Shown: one piece after another, positions 56,858 through 64,000 of the stretch
Layout: every line of letters begins with the position of its first letter
Position numbering within the stretch: position 1 is the stretch's first letter
Assembly (NCBI RefSeq): GCF_014699035.1
Contig: NZ_JACXAA010000008.1
Location: 310,001 to 374,000, forward strand
Length of the DNA stretch: 64,000 nucleotides
From: Spirosoma validum
GTDB lineage: Bacteria > Bacteroidota > Bacteroidia > Cytophagales > Spirosomataceae
Direction: 5' to 3'
Translations under genes and position numbers: made by a program
The notes under the pieces: model-generated
Databases searched by the model: none
What the model was told of the DNA's origin: nothing
The model's input: the letters and a program-made list of their open reading frames with translations, nothing else

Positions 56858-57802
56858 TTAGCGTTGAGACACTGCTAGGACTAAGCTCTGCAAGTCCTGA
56901 TTAATGGAACGTATCGACGATTGAAGTTGATTGAGCATATCTGCCCGGTTATGCAAATCATCGGCCTGATAGTTGCCGGTTTCGCCAAAATACAATTGCA
57001 GCCTATCCTCCGACGCTTCATTGAGAACATAGTTTTTCCAGCGCTGACGTGTATTGTAGCTAATTGAATATTGGTCGTCGTTGCTGAAAAGTTTCTCATT
57101 TAATACGTACCAGATCATCGGCGGATAAATCGAAGACTGCTTATGTTGGTACCAGATATCCGTCAGCAGGTTACGAGGATGGCTGAACTGAACAACACGA
57201 TCAGACGAAAAAGCGGCCAGACCGCCCAAACCAGCACTGACAACGCCACCTCCAATACCAACCACTTTAATTGCATTATCAGCATGAACGAGGGACGTAA
57301 CAACAGTTGTAACTGCCCCGATAACGACGGAAAGAATGGTTAGTCGCCGGATACGTCGGGTATCGCGTTGGTCCAGATACGTTGCTATCTGATCTGCCTG
57401 TTCAGCTTCGCAATCCAGCTCGGCGGCAAAACCCGAAATCTGGGTGGAGACAAGCAAAAGTCGGTTGAGAATCTGTTGCCGTTTACTGATCATTTCCAAA
57501 CGAGCATTGAGTTGATTACTCGTCTCAAGGGCAATCAATTCACGTAGTAAGGGTAAAATGCCAGCGGCATTTGCCAGCAACAGATCATGTTGAGAGTAAC
57601 GGCGGGTTAAACTCGTATCTGTTTTTAATAGGCTTCCAATATTCGGTCTTGGCAGATACGTTGAATCGTAGTTATATTGAATAGGCGGCTCGCAATACGT
57701 ATCAGTCACTCTGACTAACGGTTTTTGCCGAAGCGAGTGGCAAGCAGTCAAGAACGTAACAAGGCAAACAAACCGAAGAGCAGAGTTTGGTACTAATTTC
57801 AT
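56858..57802 (-). CDS. Hypothetical lipoprotein
   Basis: 314 residues from the ATG at 57802 (MKLVPNSALRFVCLVTF). The lipobox is FLTAC. The following region is helical with few motifs (DTSLTRRYSQHDLLLANAAG, RQQILNRLLLVSTQISGF). A central segment at about 165-205 (LTILSVVIGAVTTVVTSLVH then VVGIGGGVVSAGLGGLAAFS) forms one or two membrane-inserting helices, a shape suggesting interaction with the inner leaflet. No family is recognised. It has its own promoter region shared with the divergent small acidic protein gene. The alternative start five codons upstream gives a worse signal. Confidence 0.65.
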   Translation of the reverse strand: MKLVPNSALRFVCLVTFLTACHSLRQKPLVRVTDTYCEPPIQYNYDSTYLPRPNIGSLLKTDTSLTRRYSQHDLLLANAAGILPLLRELIALETSNQLNARLEMISKRQQILNRLLLVSTQISGFAAELDCEAEQADQIATYLDQRDTRRIRRLTILSVVIGAVTTVVTSLVHADNAIKVVGIGGGVVSAGLGGLAAFSSDRVVQFSHPRNLLTDIWYQHKQSSIYPPMIWYVLNEKLFSNDDQYSISYNTRQRWKNYVLNEASEDRLQLYFGETGNYQADDLHNRADMLNQLQSSIRSINQDLQSLVLAVSQR

Positions 57803-57969
57803 TTTATAGCCGGTCATGATTTCCGTCTCATAAAATTACCAGAAGGCAACCGGTTGGAACTACAAATCAGTGATTTTTAACGTAACAAATTGCTTTGTGT
57901 TGAACAATGCAGGCTATTTACGGTTAGAGAAACTAATAAGATTGACCTAAAACCAATAAGGAAAACGTT

Positions 57970-58215
57970 ATGGAAAATCAGGAAAAAGAAGATATTATCC
58001 GGGCTAAACAAGCCATTTCTCCGGCTGGACTGGCTGATCAGTCAGCAGAAGGAACTAGTGGGCCGGGTAGTCAGATTGACCCCGAAGATTTAGCGCCTGA
58101 TGCCTTAGAAGATGAATACATGGATGGTGATAAACCAGGAGCTAACGTGCGCATGAAACACCCCAACCGAAACCCGAATCCCAAACCGGATATCGATAAA
58201 CCAGCATACAGTTAA
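57970..58215 (+). CDS. Small acidic hypothetical protein
   Basis: 81 residues. An acidic opening (MENQEKEDIIRAKQAI), a Gly/Ser-rich part and an Asp/Glu-rich centre (IDPEDLAPDALEDEYMDGDK) are followed by an Asn-Pro/Lys-Pro-rich end (RNPNPKPDIDKPAYS). It is probably unstructured. No signal or membrane segment is present, and no family is recognised. Coding is supported by the termination hairpin starting inside its stop codon. A second overlapping frame here has no such support. The function is unknown. Confidence 0.65.
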   Translation: MENQEKEDIIRAKQAISPAGLADQSAEGTSGPGSQIDPEDLAPDALEDEYMDGDKPGANVRMKHPNRNPNPKPDIDKPAYS

Positions 58216-58262
58216 ACATAAAACGAGCAGCTCAAGTTGAGCTGCTCGTTTTATGTTTAACT
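58210..58262. terminator. Perfect 26-bp-stem hairpin between convergent genes
   Basis: Arms at 58210-58235 and 58237-58262 are exact complements with a single unpaired base. It includes the stop codon of the small acidic protein gene and ends 12 bp before the stop of the DUF5686 gene. Confidence 0.85.
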
Positions 58263-58274
58263 AGTTGTAAAGCA

Positions 58275-60806
58275 TCACAACGACATCCAGCCAGAAACTT
58301 TAATCGCGAAGGGAGTAACCGGTATACCCGTCCGTCCGACATTATCGCGATACGTAAGCCGATGAATTGCATCGACACGTAGCACTTTGAAAATATTGTT
58401 GATACCGTAGCCTACTTCAAGATAAGGCGTTTGTTTAAGGGAGCTGAATCCTTCAACGGCCTGGCCTGCTGCATTGGTGGCCGGAATCATGGCTAAGTTG
58501 TCTGCCGTGACACTGCCAACTAAAACTTTGGCTGTAATGAGTTCCCGCCATTTGAGCTGGCGAAGTAATGGAATTCTATTAAAAAGTAGACCACCAAAGT
58601 TATGCTCAAACTGCACCGATGCCCAGCGGTCATTGATAAATTCAAAATAATTCATCAGGTTATACGCATTTCCAACGTAGAAGGACGATTCGTTCCCCAA
58701 TGGACTATACAGAAGCGGGTAGGGGACTGTAGCAGGAATAATACCCGCACCGATCGAGTAATACGTACGCCCTAAGACACCTACCCGAAATGAATGATTC
58801 ATTCCCAAAGCGATGCGTTGATAAGCAAAGTCGCCACCCATTACGTTCCGAAGTCCCAGCGTGTATCGTAACGTATAGATTGGCTTTCGCACGGCACCCG
58901 CACTAACACGTACATTGTCGTTCTGGAGAAGTACTTCGTCAGGAGCAAAGCGCGTTTCTGAAATCAGTTCCGTTGTCGTATACGTACTCCGAACCCGCTG
59001 GTCATCATCTTTGGCCTGTGGCTGGAAAGCAAAAGGAAACAGAGGTTCGAAACTGCGGTTGCGCAGAGCTAGTGTTTGGGTAAAACCCCGTCCCATTTCG
59101 CGCCGAATGTAGAATAAATTCTCGTCCTGGAAATAAGGTCGTCGGATCGTGCCGAAGCGAGAATAGGCTGCAAACAGAGAATTGTTTCCGATGTTATCGC
59201 CTGAAACACCGATACGTTCCAGATCATACGTATGCCGGAAGCCAACCACAGTCCAGGGTTTTCGACTTAGAATGTATTCGATACTTGCGTTGTATTTAAA
59301 CTGCTGGTCCTGTGTGCCGTAGGCCAGATAGCCACTCAACAGCCATTTGCGACTAAAGCCTGTATTTGTTCGCAAACCGAGCCGGAAGCGTTGTCCTTCA
59401 ACATTATTACTGGCATACGAATACAGCAGCGGACCAAGTTCAATATTGAGTTTGCCCAGTGGCTTATAACCAAGCACACCAAGTTTAATTATTTCACCCG
59501 CTACCTTCATGAATGGCACGTTGCGTACCGAATCAACGACATTGAGCGCACGCAGCTCATTGGGTGATAGTGCATCAGGCCGAACATGTTGCCAAAAATT
59601 TGGATCGGCTTCGCGAAAATCGTCGGCTAATTCGATAGATGGATTGTAAAAGCCAACTTCTTTGGGCTCATTTTCTGTGATGTTTTGAGCCGTAGTAAGG
59701 AAACGGATGACAGCACCCGGCGAGCGTGGAGTCGGTTGCTCTGTATCAATGGTTAACTGAGTCTGAGTTGGAAAACGCAGACCAGAAGGTAACGTTTCCC
59801 AATCCTGCTCGACCCGTAGTTCATCCACAAAATTTATATTCGCCTGTTTGCCCACCCGTGCGTCGATTTTACTTAGCGACATCGAGAGCGTATCAATCCA
59901 TACGGTTCCGGTAAATGCCAGATCCGTAACGCGTTTGGGAGTAAATTCAATTTCGTAGCAGGTTGATTGGCCAAGGGCAATCGTATCCTTCATACGGAAC
60001 GTGTAAATGGTTTCCCATTGCTTGCCGATGGGTGATGCGATGTCTTTCCGGAAAACGTAAAGCGAATTGCGGTAGAAATTGTACTGCTGAAACGATGCGC
60101 CAGTCAGTTGGGAAATCAGTCCGCCATCGCTTACGCCTACGCCCGTTACCCGCGATTTCTGAACGTATTCTTTTATTTTATCTGGATTGCTACGAGCGTA
60201 AAAATTGGAGAACGTTTCTGAGACGAAGACTGGAATAGCGGGCTTCCCGTTCGCGTCAGTAATGGCTGGAAGCCTACCTAACAACCGGTTGATCGGACCG
60301 GGCTTTTTACCATTTTTTCGCTGCTGGGCAAAATTATTAATGTATCCCTCGATTTTAGTATAACTATCGTACTGATAACCCAGCAATTGAACGGGGTTGA
60401 ACTGATCCCGTCGTCGAACAACTTCGCGTATGACGCGGTAAGCCGGATCGCCCCCTTTTGCATAAACTTTTACTTCCTGCAATTTGGTTGCTGCGGCCTG
60501 TAACTGCGCGTCAATTACTTGCTTAGGTTGCTCTAAAATTGGATAAGAACGTGTACGATATCCTAGACTCAGGATTAGTAGTGAATCAGATAGTTGCTTG
60601 ATTTGTAGCGAATAACGCCCGTTGACATCTGACGTCGTTCCTGTAGTCTGCCCTTTTACAGCAACGCTAACGAACGGAATTCCTTCCCCCGTAGCAGCGT
60701 CCGTTACCTGGCCCGAAATTGTATAGAAACTCTGCGCCACGGCCGGAATAAAACAGGCATATAGTAGCAGATTACCTATAACTGTATTTCGTAAAAAATG
60801 CTTCAT
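58275..60806 (-). CDS. DUF5686 outer-membrane protein with carboxypeptidase-like domain
   Basis: 843 residues. Signal peptide about 1-24 ending PAVAQ. ISGQVTDAATGEGIPFVSVA begins the carboxypeptidase-regulatory-like domain (about 30-105). The DUF5686 part follows, with VYAKGGDPAYRVIREVVRRR and YLEVGYGINNIFKVLRVDAI near the end. The last 450 residues have the alternating pattern of a beta-barrel and end with an aromatic-rich strand. The family is widespread in Bacteroidetes envelopes; the function is unknown but probably in the outer membrane. The gene starts after the AT-rich region 60807-61141. Confidence 0.82.
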   Translation of the reverse strand: MKHFLRNTVIGNLLLYACFIPAVAQSFYTISGQVTDAATGEGIPFVSVAVKGQTTGTTSDVNGRYSLQIKQLSDSLLILSLGYRTRSYPILEQPKQVIDAQLQAAATKLQEVKVYAKGGDPAYRVIREVVRRRDQFNPVQLLGYQYDSYTKIEGYINNFAQQRKNGKKPGPINRLLGRLPAITDANGKPAIPVFVSETFSNFYARSNPDKIKEYVQKSRVTGVGVSDGGLISQLTGASFQQYNFYRNSLYVFRKDIASPIGKQWETIYTFRMKDTIALGQSTCYEIEFTPKRVTDLAFTGTVWIDTLSMSLSKIDARVGKQANINFVDELRVEQDWETLPSGLRFPTQTQLTIDTEQPTPRSPGAVIRFLTTAQNITENEPKEVGFYNPSIELADDFREADPNFWQHVRPDALSPNELRALNVVDSVRNVPFMKVAGEIIKLGVLGYKPLGKLNIELGPLLYSYASNNVEGQRFRLGLRTNTGFSRKWLLSGYLAYGTQDQQFKYNASIEYILSRKPWTVVGFRHTYDLERIGVSGDNIGNNSLFAAYSRFGTIRRPYFQDENLFYIRREMGRGFTQTLALRNRSFEPLFPFAFQPQAKDDDQRVRSTYTTTELISETRFAPDEVLLQNDNVRVSAGAVRKPIYTLRYTLGLRNVMGGDFAYQRIALGMNHSFRVGVLGRTYYSIGAGIIPATVPYPLLYSPLGNESSFYVGNAYNLMNYFEFINDRWASVQFEHNFGGLLFNRIPLLRQLKWRELITAKVLVGSVTADNLAMIPATNAAGQAVEGFSSLKQTPYLEVGYGINNIFKVLRVDAIHRLTYRDNVGRTGIPVTPFAIKVSGWMSL

Positions 60807-61141
60807 TCAGTCAATAATGGCATGTGGTATGGTGGACTAACTCTAAAATAGTCAATAGAGTTTACTACTTCGGGAGAATTGAAAAAAAGTCCAACTATTT
60901 AGTCGGTAAATACTCAAATGAAGGAAATAGGCTTAGGAAAATAATATTGAAATCTAGAAAGAGTTGCCTCTGACAAGTAGTACGTCCGCTAGATTAATTT
61001 CGTTGCGGCTATGGAAGACAATATACCTGTAAATAGCTTATATATAGTCAATAAACTGCCAGTCTAATTAAAGTAAATAGTTGATTATCTGTTCGTTATT
61101 TTAATGCAATAGCACGTTTAGAACCCTGAAAAGCCTTCTTG
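60807..61141. other. AT-rich region upstream of the DUF5686 gene
   Basis: No gene or RNA was recognised. No consensus promoter of the TAnnTTTG type could be read on the minus strand. Confidence 0.45.
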
Positions 61142-61320
61142 TTAAAATTTCAGAAATGTATTCTCCGGGCTAGTGAATGTATCCGCGCCGACAAGACCAC
61201 CGACAACATTGATAGATGTCAAAATAGTGCGAATTGACTTCTGGCTGCCATTACGAAATAGTACGTATCGCCGATAACCAAGTTGGGTTCAGCGATAACA
61301 AAAACGAAGCGAAACGTAAT
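61142..61320 (-). pseudogene. Possible gene remnant (frameshifted)
   Basis: In one minus-strand frame the sequence reads EPNLVIGDTYYFVMAARSQF and then stops. In another frame the same strand reads IRTILTSINVVGGLVGADTF and ends with SPENTFLKF and a stop at 61142-61144. The two pieces join with a single frameshift near 61230 and look more protein-like than the rest of this intergenic region. No family is recognised and no start codon is left; the upstream end would lie in the gene at 61324-62040. Weakly supported. Confidence 0.3.
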
Positions 61321-61323
61321 GAT

Positions 61324-62040
61324 TTACTGAACCGAAGGAAAAGCTCGTTGAGCGGCCACAATCTGCCACTTTTTATTTTGCTCTTTCAGTACGTGGGTAT
61401 AAACAGATGGTGTCGTAACGGTCGAATTGGTAAATGTGCCCCGTACAATAATTAAATGATCATCGAGGGCTTCAGCGTTATCAACCTTAGTTTTTATCAC
61501 TTCAGGCGCTGTCCGTTTTAAGATATTTTGCTGTAAATCCGAACCGCGCAGAATCGTTCCGGCCTCGGTCGTAACCGCCGTTTTTACCGGCATAATGGCG
61601 GCCAATGCTGCCGTGTCACCTTTCGTATAAGCGTTCGCGTAAGCCGTTTCGACCGAGTTGGCAATCGAGTCGACGGTCGACTGTGGCATTGATTCCGGGC
61701 GGGGTTTGTCGCCACGCATCAGGTTTTTGCCTGCATTAGCTAATTTATCGAACACCGGTACGTCGAACCCAATACCAGCTGCAAATACAATGGCTACGAT
61801 GGCTGGCGCCACAAATTCTTTTTGAATACCACCCGTTCGGCGATTTTTGGTATACCCTTTCAGCGATGACCAGTTATTGACAATATGGAAGATAGCTGCT
61901 GTGACAAATAGAATGCCGAACCAGGCGTGGGTATGATCGACGATATGAGAGCCCTGACCAAAATAAATTAAGAGACCTGTTACGGCCAGGACAAGAAAGA
62001 TGACGGCAACAAAAAGACTAACTAAGTTTTTGGATTTCAT
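61324..62040 (-). CDS. DUF4405-like membrane protein with C-terminal NTF2-like domain
   Basis: 238 residues. Two N-terminal membrane helices (LVSLFVAVIFLVLAVTGLLI and WFGILFVTAAIFHIVNN) contain His residues in the DUF4405 pattern (HIVDHTHAWFG, FHIVNNWSSLKGY), possibly heme ligands. A third helix (VAPAIVAIVFAAGIGF) follows near 75-92. From about 125 an NTF2/SnoaL/DUF4440-like domain begins (NSVETAYANAYTKGDTAALA) and continues to the end (YTHVLKEQNKKWQIVAAQ). The fusion would put a small ligand-binding domain beside a heme-type membrane part. The function is unknown; the domain calls are moderate. Confidence 0.65.
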   Translation of the reverse strand: MKSKNLVSLFVAVIFLVLAVTGLLIYFGQGSHIVDHTHAWFGILFVTAAIFHIVNNWSSLKGYTKNRRTGGIQKEFVAPAIVAIVFAAGIGFDVPVFDKLANAGKNLMRGDKPRPESMPQSTVDSIANSVETAYANAYTKGDTAALAAIMPVKTAVTTEAGTILRGSDLQQNILKRTAPEVIKTKVDNAEALDDHLIIVRGTFTNSTVTTPSVYTHVLKEQNKKWQIVAAQRAFPSVQ

Positions 62041-62152
62041 GCAATTCGCCGATTATTATCCGAAGAGGCTAAAATACGGTAGAAATTAATTTAGAATAGA
62101 ATAAAAAAGAGGAGTTTTCACTTTATACTAGCCTTTCCGACTAGAGGAGTAT

Positions 62153-62190
62153 AAAAACAAAGAATCCCTCCGGTAGCTACTGGAGGGATT
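62153..62190 (-). terminator. Terminator of the beta-barrel gene
   Basis: AATCCCTCC / GGAGGGATT with an inner palindrome GTAGCTAC. On the minus strand it is followed by CTTTGTTTTT, 32 nt after the stop at 62222. Confidence 0.75.
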
Positions 62191-62221
62191 TCTCGCACCC
62201 TAATCTTAAAATCCAATTAAG

Positions 62222-64000
62222 CTACTGTCTTGAGCGGCCACCACCCGAACGGCCACCGCGTCCGCCACCCGATGGTGATGATTGTTGTTGCTGACCGCCG
62301 TTGTTATTATCGTTACCGCTATCGTCTCCTTTTAGATCATCATCGACTGATTTTCCGCGTTTCTGCGGCTGATCAAAGCTCATTTTACCCAGTTTGTAAC
62401 TGAACGTCAGTCGAACACCAGCGTTGTAGAAACTGGTCTGGCTGTTCTGCGTCAGGATAGGAGAAGCCAACTCTGCCCGCTGAGTGAAGGGGTGGTTGAG
62501 GAAGTTCTCGCCAGCAAGCCCTAAACTGGCTTTTTTGTTGTTAAACTCTTTCCGAACACCAAAGCTGTAGAAATACATGCTGCTCTGATAGCCCTGCAAC
62601 TGAACCTGGTTACCCCGAGCTCCGCCGAAGAGTTGAAAACCCCAGCCGTTGCTGAGCGACAAGCTGCTTTGAATACGACCACCAATGACCCAGCCTGAAT
62701 TAGAAGCCGAGTAGATCGGGTTCGCATTGTTATTCGTCAGATTAACGTGGTAAAAATCAATGCCACCGCCCAGCTGTAACTTGGAAAACAACGTACCGTT
62801 CCCGAACAGGTTAACCCCCACGGCGTCCTGGTGACCAACGTTCAGATACGTAGTACGAATGACCTGCTGTAACGTTGAGCTGGTCACATCGCCAAACGAT
62901 TGCAGTGATACGTCACGCACGGCTGTGATTTCATTATTGGTACGGCGAGCAAATAAGGAGGCATTCAAATACAAACCTTTGATGTTGCCACTGGTACTGA
63001 ACTCGACATTGTCCGTTAGTTCAGGCGATAGGTAGGGGTTACCAATGGTGATGTTGGTTGGGTTAGCTGTATTAACGTTTGGATTCAGGAACTGAATACC
63101 GGGACGCTGAATCCGACGGTTATAAGCCAGCTTAACAATACGTCCTCCTTTCAGGCTTTTCGAAATATTAATGCTTGGTACGAGATTGCCGTAGTCAGGA
63201 ATCTGGGAAGCCTGTCCGGCTGATTCGTTGCTGAATTTGGCATCAATAAAGGTGTATTCGTACCGGGCGCCTGCTTTAATGGTATACTTGCTTTTGGTTG
63301 TTAGCGTGTATGATAGATACGTACCGGCAATATTTTGATCATAGAACAACGTATTGCCAAGTCGGCTCGGATCAATCTGGTAACCACCTTCGGCACCGGT
63401 AGCTAAATAATACTGATATTCACTATTCACTTGCCGGAAAATACCCTTTGCCCCAAATTCAATCAGTTGGTTGGTTTTGATGGGTTTTTGATAGTCGATC
63501 TGAATCGTTGATTGCTGATTGTAGCTGAGGTTGTCGTTTTTCTGGCGAGACGTAATGGTTTGAAAATCAGCGTTACTTAAGATGTCAGCCACGAAATTGT
63601 TGGTCCGGTTGTTACGGCTGTAAAGAGCCATTATACTCAGTTCCTGCTGCGGCTTATACGTCTTCGTATATGTTACGTTCGCATCAATCGTTCCCGACAG
63701 ATCTTTGGTATCTACGTTCCGGTTGGTAATGTTTGGGAAAAAACTGGTAGGCGTCGTTGTTTGCGTATACAGGTTGTTTTGCTGCTGAAGACCGTTGCGA
63801 GCGCCATATCGGATACTAGCCGTCAACGAGGTATTCTTATCGATGTCGTAATCCCAGCCTAATTGATAGTTGCCGAATATTCGCTGACTCAATGTACTGG
63901 CAGATTGAATGGTACGCGTACTGGCCGAATACGTATTGGTTGTGGCATCATAGGTGCGGGTCGTCTGATCATTCATAAACGAACCTTTCACGTTATATTC
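62222..64000 (-). CDS. TonB-dependent-receptor-like outer-membrane beta-barrel protein (N-terminus outside window)
   Basis: The frame stays open to the window end, so the start is missing; about 593 residues are seen. The visible part is an outer-membrane barrel of the OMP_b-brl_3 type, with alternating strands such as YTIKAGARYEYTFIDAKF and VPSINISKSLKGGRIVKLAY. IQRPGIQFLNPNVNTANPTN, typical of the family, lies in the middle. It ends with an unusual tail of about 50 residues: an acidic Asn/Asp/Gly part, a Gln run, and a final Gly/Arg/Ser-rich part (GGGRGGRSGGGRSRQ). The plug and carboxypeptidase-like domains expected upstream are off the window. Function: probably transport or adhesion, unknown ligand. 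Confidence 0.8.
   Translation of the reverse strand, partial: EYNVKGSFMNDQTTRTYDATTNTYSASTRTIQSASTLSQRIFGNYQLGWDYDIDKNTSLTASIRYGARNGLQQQNNLYTQTTTPTSFFPNITNRNVDTKDLSGTIDANVTYTKTYKPQQELSIMALYSRNNRTNNFVADILSNADFQTITSRQKNDNLSYNQQSTIQIDYQKPIKTNQLIEFGAKGIFRQVNSEYQYYLATGAEGGYQIDPSRLGNTLFYDQNIAGTYLSYTLTTKSKYTIKAGARYEYTFIDAKFSNESAGQASQIPDYGNLVPSINISKSLKGGRIVKLAYNRRIQRPGIQFLNPNVNTANPTNITIGNPYLSPELTDNVEFSTSGNIKGLYLNASLFARRTNNEITAVRDVSLQSFGDVTSSTLQQVIRTTYLNVGHQDAVGVNLFGNGTLFSKLQLGGGIDFYHVNLTNNNANPIYSASNSGWVIGGRIQSSLSLSNGWGFQLFGGARGNQVQLQGYQSSMYFYSFGVRKEFNNKKASLGLAGENFLNHPFTQRAELASPILTQNSQTSFYNAGVRLTFSYKLGKMSFDQPQKRGKSVDDDLKGDDSGNDNNNGGQQQQSSPSGGGRGGRSGGGRSRQ

Overview
The window comes from a Bacteroidetes chromosome of the Cytophagales, most likely near Spirosoma. 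This rests on a SusC/SusD pair, a type IX secretion (T9SS) sorting domain, DUF5686, DUF4403 and DUF2027/Smr proteins, an Ala/Glu-extended ribosomal protein S16, and promoters of the Bacteroidetes type (TTG, about 19 nt, TAnnTTTG) with little sign of Shine-Dalgarno sequences. The genus is an inference. Most of the window is ordinary chromosome of roughly even base composition. The stretch from about 48.3 to 54.7 kb is more AT-rich and carries surface proteins and a small peptide gene.

Layout. 0-9.4 kb: the end of clpC; a PhzF-like isomerase; a GMC oxidoreductase, a secreted FAD enzyme and a secreted phosphodiesterase-like protein on the minus strand; then fabG and a von Willebrand A membrane protein. 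9.4-12.7 kb: an overlapping pair of small genes (the second a DUF6169-like protein whose end looks frameshifted) and a Pif1-like helicase with HRDC and HTH domains. 12.8-25.5 kb: housekeeping genes, including the RNase P RNA, rpsP-rimM-trmD, a GT51 transglycosylase fused to an AsmA-like region, an RluA-type pseudouridine synthase and a PLP enzyme. 25.5-31.7 kb: a TPR histidine kinase with its LuxR-type regulator, twin collagen-like lipoproteins and an ACAD10/11-like acyl-CoA dehydrogenase.

31.8-44.5 kb reads as a protein or peptide scavenging locus. A SusC/SusD importer and a small lipoprotein are followed on the same strand by two large secreted M14 peptidases with an M20 peptidase between them. 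44.8-48.3 kb holds a cellobiose-2-epimerase-like gene coupled to a PfkB-family kinase, then an ACAD10/11-type phosphotransferase. 49-54.7 kb holds a 1184-residue surface protein with a fourfold internal repeat, a T9SS-sorted protein, and a 48-residue peptide that matches the lasso-peptide leader consensus exactly, with no maturation genes in view. 54.7-64 kb holds a Sua5-type enzyme, an FKBP isomerase, small or lipoprotein genes, a DUF5686 protein, a DUF4405-like membrane protein and a partial outer-membrane beta-barrel protein.

Two themes run through the window. Gene ends are marked by unusually long, nearly perfect hairpins of mostly unrelated sequence; two share a GTGGTGTC core. Several promoters can be read directly from their TAnnTTTG boxes, two of them so close to the start codon that the mRNAs may be leaderless.
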